Positions 1 to 7,724 of a stretch of DNA of 64,000 nt are shown piece after piece. The stretch is taken from assembly GCA_045561235.1 (NCBI GenBank), contig JBJKYB010000002.1, forward strand, positions 248,001 through 312,000, written 5' to 3'. The DNA is from GCA-2705445 sp002705445. Its GTDB lineage: Bacteria > Pseudomonadota > Gammaproteobacteria > Poriferisulfidales > GCA-002705445. The notes beneath the pieces are model-generated. The model searched no databases and was not told the DNA's origin. It saw nothing but the letters and a program-made list of their open reading frames with translations. The position numbers and the translations under genes were made by a program. Position 1 is the stretch's first letter, and each line of letters opens with the position of its first letter.

Positions 1-1
1 A

Positions 2-715
2 ATAACCACTTCATTGAGTACAAAACAAAGTATTGGTATTTTCACAGGTTGTGCTACTGATTTATTTCAAAAAGATGTTGCAAATCACTGTGCAAGCATC
101 TTAAAAAAAAATAATATTGATGCTAAATTATTAACAAATATAAAATGTTGCGGCTCTCTCGATTACAATAGCGGGAAAATGGATAAAGGTGAGAAATATA
201 TTAAATCTGCGTTAAAAGAATTTAATAATGAACAATATAAAACCGTGATAGGCTATGCAAGTGGTTGTAGCGCATTTATAAATAAAAATAAAGAAGATAC
301 AAATTATGAAGATGCAACATCGTATATTTTAAATATACTTGAAAAAAATAAAAAAAATAATTTTAGAATATCTAAGAAGAATATTTGTGTTCATAAACCT
401 TGTACAACAAAATCGGCAGATATAGATTTTGAAAAGCTTATAACAACTTTAAAGATGATACCAGGAATAAATATTTTTACTTTTGAAGACAGCTACTGCT
501 GTGGTGCTGGAGCACAAAATTTAATACATAATTTAGAAAACTCAAAAAATATTATTGATCCAAAGATTGAATTTTTAGATAATAATAATATTGATTATGT
601 TCTTACTTATAATGTTGGATGTTCATTGAATTTTATAAAATCTATCAATCAAAGGTATGGCAAAGAAATTCACGTTATTCATCCTATAACCTTTTTAAAC
701 GAAATGTTGGTGTAA
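2..715 (+). CDS. glcF: Glycolate oxidase iron-sulfur subunit-like protein, C-terminal part (cut by window edge)
   Basis: The reading frame is open from the left edge of the window. The first possible start inside it, a TTG at 14, is therefore probably internal and the N-terminal part lies outside. Two cysteine-rich CCG domains are visible: CCG at about residues 45-47 and at 162-164 counted from the TTG, with HKPC at 127-130. This arrangement is typical of the C-terminal half of GlcF and related heterodisulfide-reductase-like subunits, which pass electrons from a flavoprotein oxidase to the respiratory chain. The missing N-terminal half would carry the ferredoxin-type 4Fe-4S motifs. Its stop overlaps the coq7 start by one base, which suggests co-translation. 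A different CCG-family subunit remains possible. Confidence 0.75.
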   Translation: MTTSLSTKQSIGIFTGCATDLFQKDVANHCASILKKNNIDAKLLTNIKCCGSLDYNSGKMDKGEKYIKSALKEFNNEQYKTVIGYASGCSAFINKNKEDTNYEDATSYILNILEKNKKNNFRISKKNICVHKPCTTKSADIDFEKLITTLKMIPGINIFTFEDSYCCGAGAQNLIHNLENSKNIIDPKIEFLDNNNIDYVLTYNVGCSLNFIKSINQRYGKEIHVIHPITFLNEMLV

Positions 716-1353
716 TGAAAAAATATTCAGATATTGATAAATTGCTAATTAAGTCAAATGACATATTGGATATGCTATTTAATATAAAAAGCTTAGGAAG
801 GCCGTATCCTGCAGACAAAATTGAAGAGTCAGAAAGTATGACAAAATACAATAGGAAATTAGTAAATAATCTTATGAGAGTTAATCATGCAGGAGAAGTA
901 TCGGCACAAGGGCTTTACATTGGTCACGCGATTTTAGCAAAAACTAAAGATCAGAAAGAAATGATGCTTCGTATGGCTTCAGAAGAAAAGGATCATCTTG
1001 AGTGGTGTGAAAAAAGAATTAAAGAACTCAAGGGTAATACGAGTATATTTAATCCAGTATGGTTTTCAGGATCCATTGCTATTGGTATGCTGTCAAGTAT
1101 TTCAAACGACAAAAATGCTTTAGGCTTCATAGAAGAAACAGAAAAACAGGTAGCAGAGCATCTAGAATCCCATATAAAGAAATTACCAAAAGATGATAAA
1201 AAAACCTATAGTATTTTAAAAAAAATGAAGTCTGACGAGGAACATCATGGGGAAACAGCTCATGTTAATGGTGCTACAGAACTTTCAGGAAACTTAAAAA
1301 AAATTATGGAAACAACAGCAAATGTGATGAAATTTGTTTCCTACAAAATATAA
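715..1353 (+). CDS. coq7: 3-demethoxyubiquinol 3-hydroxylase (Coq7 family)
   Basis: Predicted di-iron membrane-associated hydroxylase for a late step of ubiquinone synthesis. At 212 residues it matches the usual Coq7 length. Iron ligands are visible in the expected order: Glu61 in NHAGEVSA, the ExxH pair Glu91/His94 in EEKDH, a central Glu in EETEKQ with ExxH in EHLESH, and the C-terminal DEEHHG. The frame could be extended upstream, but this would run inside the glcF-like gene. The ATG at 715, which overlaps the preceding stop as TAATG, is preferred. This enzyme uses oxygen, so the cell makes its quinone at least partly under oxic or microoxic conditions. Confidence 0.9.
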   Translation: MKKYSDIDKLLIKSNDILDMLFNIKSLGRPYPADKIEESESMTKYNRKLVNNLMRVNHAGEVSAQGLYIGHAILAKTKDQKEMMLRMASEEKDHLEWCEKRIKELKGNTSIFNPVWFSGSIAIGMLSSISNDKNALGFIEETEKQVAEHLESHIKKLPKDDKKTYSILKKMKSDEEHHGETAHVNGATELSGNLKKIMETTANVMKFVSYKI

Positions 1354-1357
1354 TAAT

Positions 1358-2638
1358 TTAGTATTCAAGATTAATGACATTCTCAAGCTGATTTAATAGA
1401 AATTTTAAGTCTTTCTGAGATATTATATATGGTGGCATAAGATAAATTAAATTAGAAAAAGGTCTCAGCCAAATTCCATGCTCAACAAATTTTTTTTGTA
1501 TAGAGCTTACATTAACTTTATCTTTCATCTCTAATATACCTATTGCTCCAATAACCCTGTATTCCTTAATTGCATTATTTTTTGATATTTTTTTTAGTCC
1601 AATTTTTAAAATTTTTTCTATATTTTTTATTTTATCTTCCCATTTATATGAAAATAATAAATTTATATTTTCAATAGCAACTGAACAAGCAAGAGGATTT
1701 GCCATATAAGTAGGGCCATGCATAAATATACCTGGCTCCTTGTTTGATATAGATTTTGCTATTTTCTTAGATACAACCGTAGCGGCTAAACTCATGTATC
1801 CGCCAGTTAAAGATTTTCCCAAACATAATATATCAGGGACAATCTTTGCATGTTTAAAACCAAATAATTTCCCTGTTCTTCCAAATCCAGTTGCTATTTC
1901 ATCTAAAATTAATAATACATTATATTTTTTACATAATTTTTTTAATTGTGATAAATAATCAGGATGATATATTCTCATTCCTCCAGCTCCCTGAAGTATT
2001 GGCTCAATTACTACAGCAGCAATTTCAGCATGCTTGTCAATGAGTTTTGTCTCCATTTCCTTTAAACTTCTGCTTTTATCTCTTTTATAATCCTCGATAC
2101 TTTCAGGACTTGAAACGTAAAACTGTTTTAACAGAGATTTTTCGAACATTTTGTGCATGCCATTTACAGGATCACTAATAGACATTGTTCCCATAGTGTC
2201 GCCGTGATATCCATTCTTTACAGTTAAAAATTTTTTCTTCTTAATTAAGCTTTGCGAGTGCCAATATTGCACTGCAAATTTCATAGCAACTTCAACAGAC
2301 ACGGAGCCTGAATCAGAAAAAAAGACTTTTTGTAAGCTCGCTGGTGTAATTTCATTAATTTTTTTTGCGAGTTCAACAGCCGGTTTATGAGTAAAACCAC
2401 CGAACATAACATGTGAGAACTTACTAATTTGATTTTTAATTGCTTTATTTAGTCTTGGATGATTATAGCCATTTATAACGCACCACCAGGATGACATTCC
2501 GTCTATCAATTTTTCTCCTGTTTCTAAATATATGTACGTCCCTTTTGCTTTTTTTACAGGGTATATAGGATTTTTATCTGACGCTGAAGCGTAAGGATGC
2601 CATACATACGACCTGTCATCTTTAATTATTTTTTGCAT
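1358..2638 (-). CDS. bioA: Adenosylmethionine-8-amino-7-oxononanoate aminotransferase
   Basis: Class III PLP-dependent aminotransferase of biotin synthesis, converting 8-amino-7-oxononanoate to 7,8-diaminononanoate with S-adenosylmethionine as amino donor. The 426 residues match BioA. The PLP-binding Lys275 sits in LGKSLTGG, the cofactor Asp246 in LDEIATGFGRTG, and the N-terminal substrate-site sequence SSWWCVINGYNHP is typical of BioA rather than of other class III enzymes. Its start overlaps the end of the preceding small exported protein by 13 bases. It is the last gene of a long minus-strand run that begins with dsrA. The next biotin gene seen, bioD, is about 55 kb away. Confidence 0.95.
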   Translation of the reverse strand: MQKIIKDDRSYVWHPYASASDKNPIYPVKKAKGTYIYLETGEKLIDGMSSWWCVINGYNHPRLNKAIKNQISKFSHVMFGGFTHKPAVELAKKINEITPASLQKVFFSDSGSVSVEVAMKFAVQYWHSQSLIKKKKFLTVKNGYHGDTMGTMSISDPVNGMHKMFEKSLLKQFYVSSPESIEDYKRDKSRSLKEMETKLIDKHAEIAAVVIEPILQGAGGMRIYHPDYLSQLKKLCKKYNVLLILDEIATGFGRTGKLFGFKHAKIVPDILCLGKSLTGGYMSLAATVVSKKIAKSISNKEPGIFMHGPTYMANPLACSVAIENINLLFSYKWEDKIKNIEKILKIGLKKISKNNAIKEYRVIGAIGILEMKDKVNVSSIQKKFVEHGIWLRPFSNLIYLMPPYIISQKDLKFLLNQLENVINLEY

Positions 2639-2994
2639 TTAAAAATTTTTTTATCTTTAAGAGTTAAATTCTTTTTGCCAATTCCTTCGTACATTTCATC
2701 ATACAATATATTTTCTTTGAAATTAAATGATAAAACAAATTTTTTAATAAAATTATCTCTAATTTGATAGAAATAAGATATTAGTAAGTCAGATGATTCT
2801 TGTTCTATAATATAATCAAATTCATATCCATTAGGTAAGATATTTACAACTTTATAATTTGGATAAATTATAAAATTATGTGTTGAATAATTTTCTATAT
2901 TTGTGCAATTTAAAGATATTTTATCACTACCATATATTTTTGAGTGAAAAGTTATAATAAAAAACAAAAAAATAATAAATAAGTTTTTACCCAT
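2626..2994 (-). CDS. Small exported protein of unknown function
   Basis: A 122-residue protein that I do not recognise. It starts with a clear signal peptide: one lysine, then a hydrophobic stretch rich in Phe and Ile to about residue 18, with a likely cleavage after IYG or GSD. The mature part is about 100 residues, rich in Tyr, Asn and Lys, and has cysteines near both ends (SLNCTN and IFKCKK) that could form a disulfide in the periplasm. It starts four bases after the OsmC gene stop and overlaps the bioA start, so it looks co-transcribed with both. Confidence 0.7.
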   Translation of the reverse strand: MGKNLFIIFLFFIITFHSKIYGSDKISLNCTNIENYSTHNFIIYPNYKVVNILPNGYEFDYIIEQESSDLLISYFYQIRDNFIKKFVLSFNFKENILYDEMYEGIGKKNLTLKDKKIFKCKK

Positions 2995-2998
2995 GAAT

Positions 2999-3409
2999 TC
3001 AAATCATTGCTAATTCATGTGTAATCTCTACTGCTTTTCCCATTATAATACAGCATGAACATTGTTTTTTTAAAGATAATTGAATTATTTTTTCAAAATC
3101 ATTTTTGTATTTTTCGTCTGCTGCAATTTTATATACAAGATGAATCTTATCTATCAAAGACGGTTTTGTATTTGTTCTACTTGCGTCGACATCTAATTCG
3201 AAACTAGTTACTTTAATACCTTTTTGTTTTGCTATACATATTACGTCAAAAGCAGTGCATCCGCCCATGCCTGATATTAATAATTCTGTCGGCCTAGCAC
3301 CATTATTATTTCCGCCGCTTTCTATAGGTCCATCTAAGCTTATTTGATGCCCGCTTTCAGTATTCACACTAAAATTAACATTATTTCGCCATTCTATTTT
3401 TGTTTTCAA
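2999..3409 (-). CDS. OsmC/Ohr-family protein (YhfA-like)
   Basis: A 136-residue OsmC-fold protein. The two conserved cysteine regions are present: GMGGCTAFDV at about residues 48-57 and CSCCIIMGK near residue 118, the second with an unusual C-x-C-C cluster. OsmC proteins act on peroxides or bind small thiols in the cytoplasm, and the YhfA branch is less well characterised. It lies three bases after the sulfurtransferase gene and probably forms one transcription unit with it. A role with persulfides or thiols is plausible from this context but is inference. Confidence 0.85.
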   Translation of the reverse strand: MKTKIEWRNNVNFSVNTESGHQISLDGPIESGGNNNGARPTELLISGMGGCTAFDVICIAKQKGIKVTSFELDVDASRTNTKPSLIDKIHLVYKIAADEKYKNDFEKIIQLSLKKQCSCCIIMGKAVEITHELAMI

Positions 3410-3412
3410 TTT

Positions 3413-4258
3413 TTACTCCTTTTCTATATCTGCATCTTCATAACTTGACCATGCGCTCCATGAGCCAACATATATTTTTAATTTCTTGATACCACAATGT
3501 TCCATTGCTAAAAAATTGTGACATGCTGTAACACCTGAACCACACATATTTATAATAGCTTTTGAATTATTACTTTCAATACTAGTGAAGTTCTTTTTTA
3601 AGTCTAATGTATTTTTAAAAGTTCCGTTCTGATTTAGATTATTTTTAAAGGGCATATTTATAGCTCCTAATATATGACCAGCTTTTTTGTCAATAGGCTC
3701 TATTCTGCCTAAAAACCTCTCCTTGTCCCTAGCATCTACCAGATACATTGAATCAGAATCTAGCAACATTTTTTTAAGGCTCATTGTGTCAATTAAATAA
3801 TTACTATTATATGCATACTCAATATTTTCTTTTGCTTTATTTTTAGGGATAAGATTATCTACAGAAAATTTATTTTTTGTCCAAGACTTGAATCCACCGT
3901 CTAAAACTGCACATTTTTTAATACCAACCAATCTTAACATCCACCATAGCCTTGAGGCCATTGAGCTATTTTCATCGTCATATACAACAACTTGGGAATT
4001 ATTATTTATACCAAAATTATTTAAAATATCCGTAAATTTTTTTATTGTCTGTAAAGGATGTCTACCTGAGTGATTAGTAACTTCAGAGGACAAATCTAAT
4101 TCTAAATTTATGTAATGGGCTCCGCAAATATGAGATTCTAAATATTTATCATATCCTAGATTTTTTTTCATTAAATCAAATCTGCAGTCAAAAATAATTA
4201 AATCTTTATCATTTAATATATTATTAAGATTTTCTGAAGATATTATTGTTGAATACAT
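3413..4258 (-). CDS. sseA: Two-domain sulfurtransferase (3-mercaptopyruvate/thiosulfate type)
   Basis: A 281-residue tandem rhodanese. The N-terminal domain (about 5-130) is the inactive structural one, with VVYDDENSSMASR where the active loop would be. The C-terminal domain (about 155-278) has the active-site Cys239 in the loop CGSGVTA. In known families CGSGVTA marks 3-mercaptopyruvate sulfurtransferases, while thiosulfate enzymes usually have CRKGVTA. The product would transfer sulfane sulfur in the cytoplasm. The ATG overlaps the stop of the upstream 56-residue membrane protein (TAATG), indicating translational coupling. Its position downstream of dsr makes a link to sulfur trafficking reasonable. 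Confidence 0.88.
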   Translation of the reverse strand: MYSTIISSENLNNILNDKDLIIFDCRFDLMKKNLGYDKYLESHICGAHYINLELDLSSEVTNHSGRHPLQTIKKFTDILNNFGINNNSQVVVYDDENSSMASRLWWMLRLVGIKKCAVLDGGFKSWTKNKFSVDNLIPKNKAKENIEYAYNSNYLIDTMSLKKMLLDSDSMYLVDARDKERFLGRIEPIDKKAGHILGAINMPFKNNLNQNGTFKNTLDLKKNFTSIESNNSKAIINMCGSGVTACHNFLAMEHCGIKKLKIYVGSWSAWSSYEDADIEKE

Positions 4259-4428
4259 TACTTTTTTTTATATCTATTTAAATAAATTACATATAAATAG
4301 TAGATAACTACAAATAAACCTATGAGTGAGATCATTTGACCTTGTGAAAATCCGTCAATATTTGCAACAATTGCTGAAGCAAAAATTAAAATTGCTAAAC
4401 CAAATCTATTTCTCTGCCAACCTTGCAT
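4258..4428 (-). CDS. Small inner-membrane protein of 56 residues
   Basis: A short gene easily missed by length cut-offs. It begins MQGWQRNRFGLAILIFA and ends NRYKKK. Two hydrophobic segments are visible, about residues 10-23 and 33-50, with arginines before the first and lysines after the second, so both ends are probably cytoplasmic. It lies 18 bases after the response regulator stop, and its TAA shares a base with the sulfurtransferase ATG. I do not recognise a family. The tight packing and membrane pattern support a real gene. Its role is unknown. Confidence 0.6.
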   Translation of the reverse strand: MQGWQRNRFGLAILIFASAIVANIDGFSQGQMISLIGLFVVIYYLYVIYLNRYKKK

Positions 4429-4446
4429 TTGCTTCTCGTAATTTTA

Positions 4447-5097
4447 TTAATTTTTTCTCTTTAAGCCATGTTCTACGGCAATTACTGCAGCTTCGACTCT
4501 TGAATGTATTTCTAGCTTTCTTAAAATTGATTTTACATGTAATTTCACGGTTCCGTCTGATATCCCTAAATTCTTTGCAATTAACTTATTACTTTGACCT
4601 TCAGCTAAAAGTTCTAAAATTTCATTTTCTCTTGGAGTTAAGGTTGCTATTAAGTTCGTTATATTAATTTCAGTATCATCGCCCTGATGAAATTTTGCTA
4701 GTATTTGAACTAAATTTGGAGCAACTATCGTTTCTCCCTTTAACACGTCTCTTAAAGCAACTACTAAATCATCTGGTTCCATATCTTTTAGAAGATAACC
4801 ACTCGCTCCATTTCTAAAAGCTTCTATCAAATCTTTTTCATCATCACTTGTTGTTAACATTACTACTGGCAGACTTTTATTATGTTCTCTAATATTTTTT
4901 AAAACATCAATTCCGTTTACATTTGGCATTCTAAGGTCTAATAGAACAATATCAGGTTCTAATTTGTTTATTGATTTTATGCCATCTTCACCATTACTAA
5001 CTGAAGATACAACATCTATTTCGTGTCTAACTAAAAGTCTTTGCAAACCCTCTCTAAATAGAGTGTGATCATCAATAATAATTACTTTTATTTTCAT
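4447..5097 (-). CDS. NarL/FixJ-family response regulator
   Basis: A 216-residue regulator. The receiver domain (about 1-120) has the acidic pair IDD at 8-10, phospho-acceptor Asp54 in LLDLRMP, the conserved Thr/Ser region VMLTTSDD and a Lys in LLKDMEP. The LuxR-type helix-turn-helix (about 150-212) has LTPRENEILELLAEGQSNKLIA and DGTVKLHVKSILRKL-type helices. The receiver and linker resemble NarL closely, but this does not prove that nitrate is the signal. It follows the histidine kinase gene by 20 bases and is the last regulatory gene before the sulfurtransferase group. Likely targets include this locus, by inference. Confidence 0.9.
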   Translation of the reverse strand: MKIKVIIIDDHTLFREGLQRLLVRHEIDVVSSVSNGEDGIKSINKLEPDIVLLDLRMPNVNGIDVLKNIREHNKSLPVVMLTTSDDEKDLIEAFRNGASGYLLKDMEPDDLVVALRDVLKGETIVAPNLVQILAKFHQGDDTEINITNLIATLTPRENEILELLAEGQSNKLIAKNLGISDGTVKLHVKSILRKLEIHSRVEAAVIAVEHGLKRKN

Positions 5098-5117
5098 ATT
5101 GTCAGTATAAATTAATT

Positions 5118-6050
5118 TTAGCTTTCATTAAATGAAAGAATAATACGTACACCTTCACCTGGCTCACTCTCTATAACTAAATGTCCTCCAATCTGTTGCG
5201 CTCTATCCCTCATTATACTTAAGCCAACATGCTCCCCTGTATCTTCTGCGTCATGACCAATAAAACAAGATTTTGCAATGCCGATTCCATCATCTTCAAT
5301 GATTAAAGAATACTTTCCTGTTTCATATGACATCAATAGGACTCTTACTATCTTTGCCTGAGAATGTTTCTTAACATTTAATAAGGCCTCTTGTGCTATT
5401 CTTTTAATTTGAAGTTCATCATTTTTACTTATTTTAATTATTGAGATTTTATTTTGAAAAAATATTTTAATATTTTCATTTTCTGATTTGAAATTATCGA
5501 CTAGATCTGATATTTCACTTGCTATATCATCAATAGCTGGGGGAGATCTAAAATGTCCAATCAGTTGTCTTATTTCTCTATTTGCTAGCTCAATACTTTC
5601 TTCAAGGGTTTCAAGCTCATCCGTAATTCTTTTGTCAGAGTAAAGCTCTGAAGTTTGAAATTTTCTATTATTTTTCATATAAATGATTCCCTGTAAACTT
5701 TCATCTAAAACCCTAACCTGTAATTTTAAACTTGCTAGAGTTTGTGCCAGTGAATCGTGTAACTCCGAAGCTATAAAAACTCTTTCTTCCATAATTGCAA
5801 GTCTGTTTGCCTCTTTATTTTTATCTTCTTTATACTTAGAGAATTGTTCTAATTGTTCGTTTGTTTTACTTAGTTGGTTTTCAAACATCTCAGATATGAT
5901 ATTTAAGTTACTACATAAAACCTTTAAATCTTTTGCTTCAGATTCATCAATTCTCGAATTTAAATCACCAGACATAATATTTAAAACCCATTGATTTAAA
6001 TCTGTAATAAATTTGTCTAAGTAGTCTTTATTATTCTTTAGGCTCGACAT
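5118..6050 (-). CDS. NarX-like histidine kinase without membrane segments
   Basis: About 310 residues when started at MSSLKNN. A longer frame from 6116 exists but lies entirely inside dsrR. The N-terminal 50 residues hold a HAMP-like piece (NIMSGDLNSRI), then a coiled coil to about residue 85. The HisKA_3 dimerisation motif follows with His98 in ASELHDSLAQTL, then an ATPase domain with an N-box (ALLNVKKHSQ) and DDGIGI. NarX-type nitrate sensors have two membrane helices and a periplasmic P-box sensor. These are missing, so this kinase is probably cytoplasmic and senses another cue. It overlaps dsrR by 20 bases. Confidence 0.85.
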   Translation of the reverse strand: MSSLKNNKDYLDKFITDLNQWVLNIMSGDLNSRIDESEAKDLKVLCSNLNIISEMFENQLSKTNEQLEQFSKYKEDKNKEANRLAIMEERVFIASELHDSLAQTLASLKLQVRVLDESLQGIIYMKNNRKFQTSELYSDKRITDELETLEESIELANREIRQLIGHFRSPPAIDDIASEISDLVDNFKSENENIKIFFQNKISIIKISKNDELQIKRIAQEALLNVKKHSQAKIVRVLLMSYETGKYSLIIEDDGIGIAKSCFIGHDAEDTGEHVGLSIMRDRAQQIGGHLVIESEPGEGVRIILSFNES

Positions 6051-6345
6051 AATTGGGATCTTTTGGATTAAGAAAAATAAAGTTAAATTTATTTTTCTCA
6101 AGTTCAACATAATCAATAGTCATACCGTCACACATTTCAAGAGAGATATTTGATATTACAATTTCTATCCCATCAATATTTAAAATTCTATCATTTTGAG
6201 TAACATTATCATCAAAACCTATTGCATATTGAAAATTATCACCCTCTTTTCGCATAGCAGCAACTCGTAACTTAAGATTTTTATTTTCTTCTTTAGATAT
6301 TTCTTTTTTAAATATTGATTGGGCTTCTTTTGTTATATTAATCAT
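6031..6345 (-). CDS. dsrR: DsrR, A-type scaffold-like protein of the dsr operon
   Basis: A 104-residue HesB/IscA-fold protein. The C-terminal region keeps only one cysteine, in EMCDGMTIDYVE, and lacks the CGCG-type iron-sulfur ligands of IscA. This loss is a known feature of DsrR, which in Allochromatium vinosum affects dsr expression after transcription rather than assembling clusters. Its position directly after dsrN supports the call. The start overlaps the end of dsrN by four bases, and its end overlaps the kinase start. Confidence 0.88.
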   Translation of the reverse strand: MINITKEAQSIFKKEISKEENKNLKLRVAAMRKEGDNFQYAIGFDDNVTQNDRILNIDGIEIVISNISLEMCDGMTIDYVELEKNKFNFIFLNPKDPNYVEPKE

Positions 6346-7724
6346 TTTTTATTCATTTCAATAAACTTAATAAAATGTTTTATCCATGGAGTTTTTTTAG
6401 TATGCCTCAGATGAGAAAAATTTGCTAATAAGTTTTTATATTGAAATCCATCATTTAGACCATTTATTCCATACCCTCTATTGACATTGTAAGCAAACTT
6501 TCTTTTTATATTATTTTTGAAATTTATATTTGCATGGTGAAATTCATGAGCATTTATTGAAATATTTTCTTTTATTCCCCAAAGGTGGTTTTTTGTTGTT
6601 CTTAACTTAACATATCCTCTTCCAACAGGCTTTTCTAGCATGTCAATATTTCCGGGGATAACTCCAACCATTTTATGTTTCTTATTTTTAAATTTTATAG
6701 AGCTGGATAGATACATAAGTCCTCCACACTCTGAATAACATGGGCCTCCTGAATCAATATATTTTTTTATCTCTTTCATTAGATTTTTATTTTTGGAAAT
6801 TTTTGCAGCATTTATTTCAGGGAAACCACCTCCAATAAATAAACCATCTATTTTAGGTAATTTTTTATCTTTGATTGAATTTATATAAATAATATCAGAG
6901 CCACTTTTTTCAATATTTTCTATATCATCTTGATAATAAAATCCAAATGAATTATCTTTAATTATCCCGATCTTTATTTGATTATCAGTTTTTTTTATTT
7001 CAAGATTTGCTTTGTATTTTTCTTCATTGATTTTTTTTAGATTTATACCTATTTTTCTGAATTCTTTTTTATCAATCGAATCTAAAATGATTTGTGATAT
7101 TGATTCAATTTTTTTTTCTGCGATTGAATTTTCATTTGGTGGAATCAATCCTAAATGCCTTTCTGTAATTATAAGATCCTTATTTTTTCTAACAGAGCCA
7201 AGTATATGTAAATCAGTATAATGCTTGATAGCATTGATGAGTTTATTTTCGTGTCTATCTGTTTTAACTTTATTTAAAATAATTCCGTTAATTTTACACT
7301 TTTTATCAAAATTTATATATCCCTGCAGCAAAGGTGCTATACCACGAGTAATTCCTTCAGTATCAATAACCAAAATTACAGGCGCATTAATCAGTATTGA
7401 CATTGCTGCATTATCATCGGTACCATTAACGTTTATTCCGTCATAAAGACCTTTGTTACCTTCTATTAAATTAATTTTTGACTTTCTATTATTAAAAAAA
7501 CTTTTAATTTCATTCTTTGATTGCGTATTGAAATCTAAATTGTAACAACTGTTTCTTGATGCAAGTGTAAGCCAACTCATATCAATATAATCGGGACCTT
7601 TTTTGAAAGTTCTTACATTATGATTAAAGTTGGATAAGATTCTCGATAATCCAATTGAAATTATAGTTTTACCAGATGATTTGTGTGCAGCAGATAAATA
7701 TATGCTGTTTATGTTTTTCTTCAT
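6342..7724 (-). CDS. dsrN: DsrN, glutamine-dependent siroheme amidase
   Basis: A 460-residue protein homologous to cobyrinic acid a,c-diamide synthase (CbiA). The N-terminal ATP-binding domain begins with AAHKSSGKTI near residue 12. A C-terminal class I glutamine amidotransferase domain has its catalytic cysteine in GGPCYSECGG (about residue 330). In dsr operons this protein amidates siroheme to siroamide, the prosthetic group of DsrAB. There is no cobalamin gene nearby and it lies between dsrP and dsrR, so DsrN is a better call than CbiA/CobB. It overlaps both neighbours by four bases. Confidence 0.92.
   Translation of the reverse strand: MKKNINSIYLSAAHKSSGKTIISIGLSRILSNFNHNVRTFKKGPDYIDMSWLTLASRNSCYNLDFNTQSKNEIKSFFNNRKSKINLIEGNKGLYDGINVNGTDDNAAMSILINAPVILVIDTEGITRGIAPLLQGYINFDKKCKINGIILNKVKTDRHENKLINAIKHYTDLHILGSVRKNKDLIITERHLGLIPPNENSIAEKKIESISQIILDSIDKKEFRKIGINLKKINEEKYKANLEIKKTDNQIKIGIIKDNSFGFYYQDDIENIEKSGSDIIYINSIKDKKLPKIDGLFIGGGFPEINAAKISKNKNLMKEIKKYIDSGGPCYSECGGLMYLSSSIKFKNKKHKMVGVIPGNIDMLEKPVGRGYVKLRTTKNHLWGIKENISINAHEFHHANINFKNNIKRKFAYNVNRGYGINGLNDGFQYKNLLANFSHLRHTKKTPWIKHFIKFIEMNKK

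Noticed and set aside
6050..6116. Longer N-terminus for the histidine kinase with a hydrophobic segment
   Set aside because: It lies wholly within dsrR in another frame, and the hydrophobic residues come from translating that gene out of frame. The ATG at 6050 gives a family-like start.
6342..7724. Cobyrinic acid a,c-diamide synthase (cobalamin pathway)
   Set aside because: There are no cobalamin genes nearby, and the position between dsrP and dsrR matches DsrN.
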